In this document: in pieces, positions 34,225 to 42,741 of the stretch
How positions within the stretch are numbered: position 1 is the stretch's first letter
Layout: each line of letters begins with the position of its first letter
Assembly (NCBI RefSeq): GCF_000519045.1
Contig: NZ_KI912532.1
Span: 1,116,001 to 1,180,000 of the forward strand
DNA from: Dechloromonas agitata is5
GTDB taxonomy: Bacteria > Pseudomonadota > Gammaproteobacteria > Burkholderiales > Rhodocyclaceae
Reading direction: 5' to 3'
Length of the DNA stretch: 64,000 nucleotides
Notes under the pieces: model-generated
Told to the model about the DNA's origin: nothing
What the model saw: only the letters and a program-made list of their open reading frames with translations
Database searches by the model: none
Program-made: the position numbers and the translations under genes

Positions 34225-34470
34225 ATGTGTCTTGCGATTCCCGCTCAGGTCGTCGAATTGCGCCCTGACGACAACGCCCTGGTCGACCTGGCCGGGGTCA
34301 AGAAGGAAGTCTCGCTCGCCTTGGTCGATGGCGTGGCCGTGGGCGATTACGTGATCGTCCATGTCGGCTACGCCCTGAACAAGCTCGACCCGGAAGAGGC
34401 GGAGAAGACCCTGAAGCTGTTTGCCGAAATGGGAGAACTCCCGGCCGACGGCAATCCGACCTTGCACTGA
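34225..34470 (+). CDS. hypC: Hydrogenase assembly chaperone HypC
   Basis: 81-residue chaperone that works with HypD to assemble Fe(CN)2CO and brings it to the large subunit. N-terminal MCLAIPAQV with the essential Cys2. It has a good RBS (GAGGAG, 8 bases) and overlaps hypD at TGATG. The presence of both this gene and the longer HupF-like gene is typical of uptake-hydrogenase loci. Confidence 0.94.
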   Translation: MCLAIPAQVVELRPDDNALVDLAGVKKEVSLALVDGVAVGDYVIVHVGYALNKLDPEEAEKTLKLFAEMGELPADGNPTLH

Positions 34471-35597
34471 TGAAGTACATCGACGAATACCGTGATGGCG
34501 AGGTCGCGCAAACCATCGCCGCCGCCATTCGCGCCGAGGCCGATCCAGCGCGCAGCTACCATTTCATGGAGTTCTGCGGCGGCCACACCCACGCCATTTC
34601 CCGCTACGGCGTTGCCGACCTGCTACCGGCCAACGTCAAGATGATCCACGGCCCGGGCTGCCCGGTCTGCGTGCTGCCCATCGGCCGCGTCGACCAGGCC
34701 ATCCGCCTGGCGCTGGAGCAGGGCGTCACGTTGTGCACCTACGGCGACTGCCTGCGCGTGCCGGCCTCCAACGGCCTGTCGCTGATGAAGGCCAAGGCGC
34801 GCGGCGGCGACATCCGCATGGTCTATTCGAGCGCCGATGCCGTGGCGCTGGCGCAGAAGAACCCGGACAAGCAGGTTGTCTTCTTCGCCATCGGCTTCGA
34901 GACGACGACACCGCCGACGGCGGTGGCCATCAAGCAGGCGGCGGCGCTGGGGCTGAAGAACTTCTCGGTGTTGTGCTGCCACGTGCTGACGCCGTCGGCC
35001 ATCTCCAGCATCCTCGAGTCGCCGGAAGTCCGTCAGTGGGGCACCGTGCCGCTGGATGGTTTCATCGGCCCGGCGCATGTGTCGACCATCATCGGTAGCC
35101 GGCCCTATGAATTCTTCGCCGAGGAATACCGCAAGCCGGTGGTCATCGCCGGCTTCGAGCCGCTCGACGTGATGCAGGCGATCAAGATGCTGATCCGTCA
35201 GGTCAACGAGGGGCGCGCCGAGGTTGAGAACGAATTCGCCCGCGCCGTCAGCCGCGAAGGCAACCTCAAGGCGCAGGAGCTGGTCGCCGAAGTGTTCGAA
35301 ATGCGCAAGACCTTCGAGTGGCGTGGTTTGCGGGTTTTGCCCTACTCCGCACTGCGCATTCGCGGTACGTTCGCCGAATTTGATGCCGAAAAGCGCTTTC
35401 CGCTGGGCTATGCCTCGGTGCCGGACCACAAGGCCTGCGAATGCGGGGCGATCCTGCGTGGGGTCAAGCGGCCGCAGGACTGCAAGATCTTCGGGACGGT
35501 CTGTACGCCGGAGAATCCGGTGGGCTCGTGCATGGTGTCGTCGGAGGGGGCATGTGCGGCGCATTACACCTATGGGCGGTATAAGGATGTGGCCTGA
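34470..35597 (+). CDS. hypD: Fe(CN)2CO assembly scaffold HypD
   Basis: 375-residue scaffold for the iron-cyanide-CO unit. Conserved C36 in EFCGGHTH, the redox-active pair C64/C67 in GPGCPVC, and the C-terminal [4Fe-4S] cysteines (CECGAIL, QDCKIFG, VCTPENPVGSC) are all present. The gap of 134 bases to hypE holds a strong hairpin, unusual inside this otherwise compact operon. Confidence 0.96.
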   Translation: MKYIDEYRDGEVAQTIAAAIRAEADPARSYHFMEFCGGHTHAISRYGVADLLPANVKMIHGPGCPVCVLPIGRVDQAIRLALEQGVTLCTYGDCLRVPASNGLSLMKAKARGGDIRMVYSSADAVALAQKNPDKQVVFFAIGFETTTPPTAVAIKQAAALGLKNFSVLCCHVLTPSAISSILESPEVRQWGTVPLDGFIGPAHVSTIIGSRPYEFFAEEYRKPVVIAGFEPLDVMQAIKMLIRQVNEGRAEVENEFARAVSREGNLKAQELVAEVFEMRKTFEWRGLRVLPYSALRIRGTFAEFDAEKRFPLGYASVPDHKACECGAILRGVKRPQDCKIFGTVCTPENPVGSCMVSSEGACAAHYTYGRYKDVA

Positions 35598-35670
35598 TTG
35601 CGGCAGTCTGCCATTTCCGGGTAATTGGGGCCGGACCCCCGTTTTGAGTTGTCGCTCGTTCGGCCCCGAG

Positions 35671-35704
35671 TTTTCGCGCTTGCGGCGCGCCTCAAGCGCG
35701 AAAA
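35671..35704. repeat. Strong hairpin in the hypD-hypE gap
   Basis: Perfect 12-bp arms TTTTCGCGCTTG / CAAGCGCGAAAA with a 10-base loop. There is no U-run on either side, so it is not a standard terminator. A smaller GGGG-N5-CCCC hairpin lies about 40 bases upstream. It could be an mRNA-stability element or a dispersed intergenic repeat; I saw no second copy in this window. Confidence 0.55.
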
Positions 35705-35731
35705 ACAACATTTCAAAAACGTGATCACACC

Positions 35732-36784
35732 ATGACCCAAACCCGCAAAACCTACATCCGCCCCCTCGACCTCAAAACCGGCCAGATCGACATGGCCCAT
35801 GGCTCAGGGGGCCGGGCGATGGCGCAGTTGATCGAGGAACTGTTCGCCAAACACCTCGGCAACGAATACCTTGCCCAGGGCGATGACGGTGCGTTGCTGC
35901 CGCATCCCGGCGAAGGCCGGCTGGTCATGGCGACTGACTCGCATGTGGTTTCCCCGCTCTTTTTCCCGGGCGGCGACATCGGCTGCTTGTCCGTTCATGG
36001 CACGATCAATGACGTTGCGGTGATGGGCGCGGAGCCGCTCTATCTATCGGCAGGGTTCATCATTGAAGAAGGGTTCAAGTTCGTCGATCTGGCGCGCATC
36101 GTGCAAAGTATGGCCGAAGCGGCCAAGGCGGCCGGGGTGCCGGTGGTGACGGGCGATACCAAGGTGGTCGAGCGCGGCAAGGGGGACGGGGTATTCATCA
36201 CGACGACCGGCGTCGGCGTCGTGCGGCCGGGTAACGAACTGTCGGGGCGCAATGCGCAGCCGGGGGATGTGATCCTGGTGTCCGGCACGCTCGGCGACCA
36301 CGGCATGGCGATCATGGCCGAGCGCGAGAGCCTCGGATTCGAGTCGCCGATTATGTCGGACAGTGCCGCACTGCATGGCCTGATTGCCGCGATGCGGGCC
36401 AGTGGTGCCGCGATCCGCGTGCTGCGCGATCCGACGCGGGGCGGTCTGGCGACGACGCTCAATGAGATCGCCAAGCAATCCGGCGTCGGCATGATGCTGC
36501 AGGAAAAGGCACTGCCGGTGAAGCCGGCGGTCGAGGCGGCCTGTGAATTTCTGGGGCTGGACCCGCTTTATGTCGCCAACGAGGGCAAGCTGGTGGCGAT
36601 TTGTGCCGAAGCGGATGCGGAAAGCTTATTGGCCGCGATGCAGGCGCACCCGCTGGGGGGGGATGCAGCGATCATTGGCAGCGTTCATGCCGACGATCAC
36701 CACTTCGTGCAGATGACCACGGCCTTTGGCGGGCGGCGCATTGTGGACTGGTTGAGCGGCGAGCAGTTGCCGCGGATTTGCTGA
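35732..36784 (+). CDS. hypE: Carbamoyl dehydratase HypE
   Basis: ATP-dependent enzyme (350 residues) that turns the carbamoyl group on its C-terminal cysteine into thiocyanate and donates CN to iron. AIRS/PurM-like fold. The last residues are PRIC, the accepted modification site. N-terminal MAHGSGGRAM and GDDGALL motifs are typical. It is separated from hypD by the hairpin region but is in the same direction. Confidence 0.96.
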   Translation: MTQTRKTYIRPLDLKTGQIDMAHGSGGRAMAQLIEELFAKHLGNEYLAQGDDGALLPHPGEGRLVMATDSHVVSPLFFPGGDIGCLSVHGTINDVAVMGAEPLYLSAGFIIEEGFKFVDLARIVQSMAEAAKAAGVPVVTGDTKVVERGKGDGVFITTTGVGVVRPGNELSGRNAQPGDVILVSGTLGDHGMAIMAERESLGFESPIMSDSAALHGLIAAMRASGAAIRVLRDPTRGGLATTLNEIAKQSGVGMMLQEKALPVKPAVEAACEFLGLDPLYVANEGKLVAICAEADAESLLAAMQAHPLGGDAAIIGSVHADDHHFVQMTTAFGGRRIVDWLSGEQLPRIC

Positions 36785-36788
36785 TCGA

Positions 36789-36995
36789 TCAGTGGCGCAG
36801 CGCGATCATGACGGAAAGTACATCGCCAACCTCGGAGATAACCAATTCACGGGCATCCGCGAAGCTGTCGGCATTACGGATATGGAATATTTCGCTATGA
36901 CCTTCCGGATAGCGGACGGCGGCGATGTATTCCGGGCGCGGCGCGCGTGTGGTGCGGGTTGCGCGGGGTTTGGCGGGTTTGCGTTGGGCTTGCAT
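36789..36995 (-). CDS. Small hypothetical protein
   Basis: A 68-residue frame on the opposite strand between hypE and hypX. The first 18 residues are basic and proline-rich (KPAKPRATRTTRAPRP). The rest looks like a small alpha/beta domain (YIAAVRYPEGHSEIFHIRNA, then an acidic helix). Composition is protein-like and unlike a random shadow frame, but there is no recognisable family and only a weak ribosome site. Function unknown. Confidence 0.5.
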   Translation of the reverse strand: MQAQRKPAKPRATRTTRAPRPEYIAAVRYPEGHSEIFHIRNADSFADARELVISEVGDVLSVMIALRH

Positions 36996-37163
36996 CGTCA
37001 GTCTCGATTAGCGGGGCAGATGCAGGGCATCCTAGACAAGGCGAGTTACAGAACAAATATCGCCAAAGTCATAAGGGCGATGCGCCTTGAAAAACAATGG
37101 CTTCCGAAGCCGCGATTTTACAAGGTCCATGCCAATGACATGTTTTGTAAAGAAATGTAAATC

Positions 37164-38840
37164 GTGAGAATCCTGTTCCTGACCCACAGCTTCAACAGCC
37201 TGGCGCAGCGCCTCTATTGCGAACTGACGGCACTGGGCCACCAGGTCAGTATCGAGTTCGATATTTCCGACTCGGTCACCGAGGAGGCCGTTGCCCTGTT
37301 CAAGCCGGACCTGCTACTAGCGCCCTTCCTGAAGCGCGCCATTCCGGAAAGCGTCTGGTCGCGGCATCTCTGCTTGATCGTGCATCCGGGCGTACCGGGC
37401 GACCGGGGCCCGTCGGCGCTTGATTGGGCGATCCAGAGGGGGCTCAAGGAATGGGGTGTGACCGTCCTGCAGGCCGAAGCCGAAATGGATGCCGGCCCGG
37501 TCTGGGCTTCGGCGAGCTTCCCGATGGTGCCGACACGCAAGGCCTCGCTGTACCGCAATCGGGTGACCGAAGCGGCGGTTCGTGCCGTGTTGTTGGCGGT
37601 GGAGCGGGTCGAGTCCGGTCAATTCACGCCGGAGCGTGTCCCCGGCGCGGCGCATGCGCTGATGCAGCAAGGCGACCGCCGCATCGACTGGGCGCACGAA
37701 TCGAGTGCCGTCGTGCTGGCCAAGCTGAATGCCGCCGATGGTTTCCCCGGCGTGGCCGACGAACTGTTCGGTCAGCCCTGTCACCTGTTCGACGCCTGGC
37801 CGGAGGCGACCCTGAAGGGGCAGCCCGGCAGCCTGATCGGCCGCCGGGAAACGGCCATCCTGCGGGCAACGGCTGATGGTGCGGTCTGGGTCGGCCACGT
37901 CAAGCGCCCGGGCGGCATCAAGCTGCCGGCGACACGAGCCTTTCCCGAAGCGGCCGAATTGCCCGAGTTGCCGCTCGACGGCTGGTGGAAAGCCCCGGTG
38001 CCGACCTGGCAGGACATCGCCTACGAAGAGGCGGCTGGCGTTGGCTTCCTGAGTTTCGAGTTCTACAACGGCGCGATGAGCACGGCGCAGTGCCGCCGCC
38101 TGACCGAGGCCTTCCGTTGGGCGACGACGCAGCCAACCACCGTGATTGTCCTGCGCGGCGGCAGCGATTTCTGGTCGAACGGCATTCACCTGAACACCAT
38201 CGAGGCGGCGGAAAGCCCTGCCGACGAATCCTGGGCCAACATCAACGCCATCGACGATCTGGCGGAGGCCATCCTGCGCTGTGAAAGCCAGCTGACCGTG
38301 GCGGCGGTGGGCGGCAACACCGGAGCCGGCGGCTGCTTCCTGGCGCGGGCCGCCGATCACGTTTGGGTGCGCGATGGCGTCATGCTCAACCCGCATTACA
38401 AGAACATGGGCAACCTGTTCGGCTCGGAATTCTGGACCTACCTGCTGCCGCCGCGTGTCGGCGACGAGGGCGCCCGGGACATCATGCGCCATCGCCTGCC
38501 GATGACCGGGCCGGAGGCCGTCCGACGGGGCTTCTACGATATCTGTCTGCCTGGTCCGGGATTCAACGTCGATGTCGCGCGGCGTGCCGCCGAACTGGCG
38601 GCCGCACCGGATATCGCGCAGCAGCTGGCCGCCAAGGCCGCCCGGCGCGCCGCCGATGAGGCGGTAAAGCCGCTGGCTGCCTACCGCGCGGCAGAGCTGG
38701 CCGAAATGCGCCGCAACTTCTACGGCTTCGACCCCTCGTACCACGTCGCGCGCTATCATTTCGTCTCCCGTTCGCCACATTCGTGGACGCCGCGCCACCT
38801 GGCCCGGCATCGCGACCTCGACTGGAAGATTCCGGAATGA
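37164..38840 (+). CDS. hypX: CO-ligand synthesis enzyme HypX/HoxX
   Basis: 558 residues. The N-terminal half resembles formyl-tetrahydrofolate-dependent formyltransferases (MRILFLTHSFNSL start; HPGVPGDRGPSALDWA). The C-terminal half is enoyl-CoA hydratase-like (GGNTGAGGCFLARAADHVW). HypX makes the active-site CO from formyl-THF under oxic conditions in Ralstonia. The start is GTG directly after an in-frame TAA, without a clear Shine-Dalgarno. It overlaps hoxA by ATGA, the first gene pair of hypX-hoxA-hoxB-hoxC. Confidence 0.93.
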   Translation: MRILFLTHSFNSLAQRLYCELTALGHQVSIEFDISDSVTEEAVALFKPDLLLAPFLKRAIPESVWSRHLCLIVHPGVPGDRGPSALDWAIQRGLKEWGVTVLQAEAEMDAGPVWASASFPMVPTRKASLYRNRVTEAAVRAVLLAVERVESGQFTPERVPGAAHALMQQGDRRIDWAHESSAVVLAKLNAADGFPGVADELFGQPCHLFDAWPEATLKGQPGSLIGRRETAILRATADGAVWVGHVKRPGGIKLPATRAFPEAAELPELPLDGWWKAPVPTWQDIAYEEAAGVGFLSFEFYNGAMSTAQCRRLTEAFRWATTQPTTVIVLRGGSDFWSNGIHLNTIEAAESPADESWANINAIDDLAEAILRCESQLTVAAVGGNTGAGGCFLARAADHVWVRDGVMLNPHYKNMGNLFGSEFWTYLLPPRVGDEGARDIMRHRLPMTGPEAVRRGFYDICLPGPGFNVDVARRAAELAAAPDIAQQLAAKAARRAADEAVKPLAAYRAAELAEMRRNFYGFDPSYHVARYHFVSRSPHSWTPRHLARHRDLDWKIPE

Positions 38841-40312
38841 GCCTGACGTCGTTGCGCAAATTGCCCGCCATCCTCGTCATCGACGACGAAGTGCGTTCGC
38901 AGGAAGCGTTGCGCCGCACGCTGGAGGAGGATTTCGATGTCTTTTGCGCCTCGGGGGCGGACGAGGGCTTGGCCATCCTCGAACGCGAGCAGCTCAGTTC
39001 CGGCATCCGCATCGTGCTCTGCGACCAGCGCATGCCGGGCACGACCGGCGTCCAGTTTCTGACGGAGGTGCGCAGCCGCTGGCCGGATATCGTGCGCATC
39101 ATCCTCTCCGGCTATACCGACGCCGAGGACATCATCAGCGGGGTCAACGAAGCGGGCATCTGGCAATACCTGCTCAAGCCCTGGCAACCCGAGCAACTGC
39201 TGTTGACCCTGCAGCGCGCCGCTGAAGTCTGGCGCCTGCAGCAGGAAAACCAGCGCCTGAGCCTCGACTTGCGCACCGCCGAGCCGGTGCTCAAGCGCCA
39301 TGTCGTCAGCAAGCAGGAAAAGGCGAAAAGCAGTTTCGGCCTGTCGGCCGTGATCCGCGCCCCGGGCAGCCCGATCAATGCAGTGTGCGACATGGTGCAA
39401 CGTGTCGCGCCTTACGACCTGTCGGTGATGGTGACCGGCGAATCCGGCACCGGCAAGGAAATGGTCGCCCGCGCCATCCATTACGAAAGCCGGCGGGGCA
39501 ACAAGGCCTTCATTACCGAGAACTGCGGCGCGCTGCCCGACACCCTGCTCGAATCCGAGTTGTTCGGCTACAAGCGGGGCGCCTTCACCGGCGCGGTCGA
39601 TGACCGGGTCGGCCTCTTCCAGCAGGCCGACGGCGGCACGCTGTTCCTCGATGAAATCGGCGAAACCAGCCCGGCCTTCCAGGTCAAGCTGCTGCGCGTC
39701 CTGCAGGAGGGCGAGTTCCGGCCGCTCGGCAGCAACCGCCCGGTGACGGTGGACGTGCGTGTCATCGCGGCGACCAACCGCGATCTGGAGGACGACGTGC
39801 GCACCGGCCGCTTCCGCGAAGACCTCTACTACCGGCTGGCCACCATCTCGCTGCACGTGCCGCCGCTGCGCGAGCGGACCATGGACTTGCCGCTGCTCGC
39901 CCGCCGCCTGCTCGATTCGAGCTGCGCGGCACTGGGCAAATCGGTCGACGGCTTCTCGAAGGAGGCGATGGCCTGCATCGCTGCCTACCGTTGGCCGGGC
40001 AATGTACGTGAGTTGCAGAACGAAATCCTGCGCATGGTGGCGCTGGCAACGACACCGGTACTCGGTGCCGATCTGCTGTCGCCACGCGTCTTGCGCACGC
40101 CGGTCGGCGAAACACCGGCGGCCGATTTCGCCTGGGCCGATGGCCTGACCGGCGGCCTCAAGGAGCGCATGGAACAGCTGGAAATGCACGTGCTGAAGGA
40201 GGCGATGATCCGCCTGCGCTGGAACAAATCGAAGGCGGCGCGCGAACTCGGCCTGTCGCGCGTCGGTTTGCGCGCCAAACTGGTCCGCTACGGGCTGGAG
40301 CAGGCGGAATGA
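38837..40312 (+). CDS. hoxA: H2-responsive NtrC-type activator HoxA/HupR
   Basis: 491-residue sigma-54 activator. Receiver domain with D63 (LCDQRMPG) at 10-125, AAA+ domain at about 185-420 with Walker A GESGTGKE and the sigma-54-contact loop GAFTGA, and a C-terminal Fis-type helix-turn-helix ([20 protein letters not shown]). In this family the unphosphorylated form activates hydrogenase promoters and HoxJ phosphorylation turns it off. Its expected targets are the sigma-54 promoters at 9997, 27608 and 52503. It overlaps hypX and hoxB by 4 bases each. Confidence 0.93.
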   Translation: MSLTSLRKLPAILVIDDEVRSQEALRRTLEEDFDVFCASGADEGLAILEREQLSSGIRIVLCDQRMPGTTGVQFLTEVRSRWPDIVRIILSGYTDAEDIISGVNEAGIWQYLLKPWQPEQLLLTLQRAAEVWRLQQENQRLSLDLRTAEPVLKRHVVSKQEKAKSSFGLSAVIRAPGSPINAVCDMVQRVAPYDLSVMVTGESGTGKEMVARAIHYESRRGNKAFITENCGALPDTLLESELFGYKRGAFTGAVDDRVGLFQQADGGTLFLDEIGETSPAFQVKLLRVLQEGEFRPLGSNRPVTVDVRVIAATNRDLEDDVRTGRFREDLYYRLATISLHVPPLRERTMDLPLLARRLLDSSCAALGKSVDGFSKEAMACIAAYRWPGNVRELQNEILRMVALATTPVLGADLLSPRVLRTPVGETPAADFAWADGLTGGLKERMEQLEMHVLKEAMIRLRWNKSKAARELGLSRVGLRAKLVRYGLEQAE

Positions 40313-41310
40313 AAGTGCTCTGGCTGCAGAGCGGCGGCTGCGGCGGGTGTACCCAATCGCTGCTCTGCGGCGAGTCGCGACCCCTGTTCGACGAATGGCG
40401 CGATGCCGGCATCGAATTCCTGTGGCACCCCGGCCTGTCTCTGGAAAGCGGCGAGGAAGCGCTGGCCATCCTGGAGGATTGCGCCGAGGGGCGCCTGGCC
40501 TTCGACGCCTTGTGCGTCGAGGGGGCCATGTTGCGCGGTCCGAACGGCACCGGCCGCTTTCACCTGCTGGCCGGCAGCGGCCGGCCACTGACCGAATGGG
40601 TTGCGCGCCTCGCCCGGCGTGCCCGCTGGGTATTTGCCATCGGTTCCTGTACGGCCTACGGCGGTTTTTCGGCCAATACACCGGGCAATCCCCTCGAAGC
40701 CTGCGGCCTGCAGTACGACGAGCAGACGCCGGGCGGTCTGCTGGGGGCCACTTTTCGCACGCCGGAGGGCCTGCCGGTGGTCAACATCGCCGGCTGTCCG
40801 ACGCATCCGGGATGGATCATCGATACGCTGGAAAAAGCCGCCCTGGAAGGTCTGCAACCGGCTGACCTCGACGAATTCGGGCGCCCGCTGCTCTATGCCG
40901 GCGGTTTGGTGCACCATGGCTGTCACCGCAACGAATACTACGAATTCAAGGCCAGCGCGCAAAAGCCGTCCGACCTCGGCTGCCTGATGGAGAACCTCGG
41001 CTGCAAGGGAACGCAGGCCCACGCCGACTGCAACATCCGGCCGTGGAATGGCGCCGGTTCCTGCCTGCGCGGTGGCTTCGCCTGTATCGCCTGTACCGAG
41101 CCGGGTTTTGAGTCGCCCGGCCATGCCTTCCAGGAAACGCCCAAGCTGGCCGGCATTCCCGTCGGCCTGCCGACCGACATGCCGAAGGCCTGGTTCGTCG
41201 CGCTTGCTGCCCTCTCCAAGTCGGCCACGCCGAAGCGGGTGCGCAGCAACGCGGTGGCCGATCACCCGGTCGTGCTGCCCGCCGTGCGCAAGAAAGGGAC
41301 GAGCAAGTGA
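40309..41310 (+). CDS. hoxB: Regulatory hydrogenase small subunit HoxB/HupU
   Basis: H2-sensor small subunit (333 residues). No Tat signal: the protein begins almost at the proximal cluster motif GGCGGC (C11, C14), so it stays in the cytoplasm. FeS-ligand motifs further along include GCKGTQAHADC and CIACTEPGF. It pairs with hoxC (4-base overlap) and is cotranscribed with hoxA. Confidence 0.94.
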   Translation: MKVLWLQSGGCGGCTQSLLCGESRPLFDEWRDAGIEFLWHPGLSLESGEEALAILEDCAEGRLAFDALCVEGAMLRGPNGTGRFHLLAGSGRPLTEWVARLARRARWVFAIGSCTAYGGFSANTPGNPLEACGLQYDEQTPGGLLGATFRTPEGLPVVNIAGCPTHPGWIIDTLEKAALEGLQPADLDEFGRPLLYAGGLVHHGCHRNEYYEFKASAQKPSDLGCLMENLGCKGTQAHADCNIRPWNGAGSCLRGGFACIACTEPGFESPGHAFQETPKLAGIPVGLPTDMPKAWFVALAALSKSATPKRVRSNAVADHPVVLPAVRKKGTSK

Positions 41311-42725
41311 CGCGCATCGTCCTCGGGCCGTTCAACCGCGTCGAAGGTGACCTTGAACTCAGCCTCGACCTGGCCGATGGCCGGGTGCAGGCCGCCTATG
41401 TCAATTCGCCGCTGTTTCGTGGGTTCGAACAAATCCTGCTGGGACGTGCCCCGCTCGACGCGCTGGCCATCGTACCGCGCATCTGCGGCATCTGCTCGGT
41501 CGCGCAGTCGGCCGCTGCCGCCTCGGCGCTGGCCGAGGCGATGGGCCTGACCCCGCCACCGAACGGCCAACTCGCCCGGCACCTGATCCAGGCCACGGAA
41601 AACGTGGCCGACCACCTGACGCACTTCTACCTGTTCTTCATGCCTGATTTCACCCGCCCGGCGTATGCCAGCCGGCCCTGGCATGCGGCGATGACACGGC
41701 GCTTCGCCGCCGTGCAGGGCGAGGCAGCGGCCGAGGTGCTGCCGGCTCGCGCCAATTTCCTCAAGCTGATGGGTTTCCTGGCTGGCCGCTGGCCGCACAC
41801 GCTGGCCATCCAGCCGGGCGGCAGCACCCGTGCCATCACGGCCGGCGAGCGGGTGCGCCTGCTCGCCCTGCTGCGCGAGTTTCGCAGCTTCCTGGAGAAG
41901 CGCCTGTTCGGCGATGCGCTGCCCGCCGTCGCCGCCCTGGCCAGCCAGGATCAACTGCTCGCCTGGGCCGCCGGGCGAGCCGGCGATTTCCCCGCTTTTC
42001 TGGCGGCGGCCAGCGATCTGGGCCTGGACCGGATCGGCCGCGCCGGCGACGCCTTCCTGTCGCACGGCGCCTACGGCCTGTACCCGAGCGGTACCTGGCA
42101 GGGGGGCGTGACGATCCCCTTCGATCCGCTGGCCATCACCGAAGATACCGGCCGCACCTGGCTGGTCGAAGCGCCGCCCCGCCATCCGGCGCAGGGCGAA
42201 ACGATCGTCGATGCCGACAAGGCCGGGGCCTACACCTGGTGCAAGGCGCCGCGCTATGCCGGCCAGCCCTTCGAGGTCGGCGCGCTGGCTCGCCAGCTCA
42301 TGGCCGGCCATCCGCTGATCGGCGACATGATCGCCCGCCAGGGCGGCAGCGTCATGGCCCGCGTCGTCGCCCGCCTGCTCGAACTGGCGCGGGTCGTACC
42401 GGCCATGGAAGCCTGGGTCCAGGCGCTGCAGCCCGGCGAACCCTTCTGCACGGCTGGCGAAATGCCCGACGAAGCCAGCGGCGTCGGCCTCGTCGAAGCC
42501 GCCCGTGGCAGCCTCGGCCACTGGCTGAGCATCCGCCGTGGCCGTATCGAGCGTTACCAGATCGTCGCGCCAACCACCTGGAACTTCTCCCCCCGCGACA
42601 GCGCCGGCCAGCCCGGCCCGCTCGAACAGGCGCTACGCGGCGTTCCGGCTGGCCCGGATGCGCCGCCCACGGTGCAACACGTCGTGCGCTCGTTTGACCC
42701 GTGCATGGTGTGCACGGTGCATTGA
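41307..42725 (+). CDS. hoxC: Regulatory hydrogenase large subunit HoxC/HupV
   Basis: H2-sensor catalytic subunit (472 residues). Nickel ligands are in RICGICS near residue 60 and in DPCMVC at the end. The protein ends exactly at the histidine after DPCMVCTVH, so there is no tail to cleave, the hallmark of regulatory hydrogenases. The partner kinase HoxJ is not adjacent but lies 8.4 kb downstream. Confidence 0.95.
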   Translation: MTRIVLGPFNRVEGDLELSLDLADGRVQAAYVNSPLFRGFEQILLGRAPLDALAIVPRICGICSVAQSAAAASALAEAMGLTPPPNGQLARHLIQATENVADHLTHFYLFFMPDFTRPAYASRPWHAAMTRRFAAVQGEAAAEVLPARANFLKLMGFLAGRWPHTLAIQPGGSTRAITAGERVRLLALLREFRSFLEKRLFGDALPAVAALASQDQLLAWAAGRAGDFPAFLAAASDLGLDRIGRAGDAFLSHGAYGLYPSGTWQGGVTIPFDPLAITEDTGRTWLVEAPPRHPAQGETIVDADKAGAYTWCKAPRYAGQPFEVGALARQLMAGHPLIGDMIARQGGSVMARVVARLLELARVVPAMEAWVQALQPGEPFCTAGEMPDEASGVGLVEAARGSLGHWLSIRRGRIERYQIVAPTTWNFSPRDSAGQPGPLEQALRGVPAGPDAPPTVQHVVRSFDPCMVCTVH

Positions 42726-42741
42726 CTCCCTTCGCCCCGCT

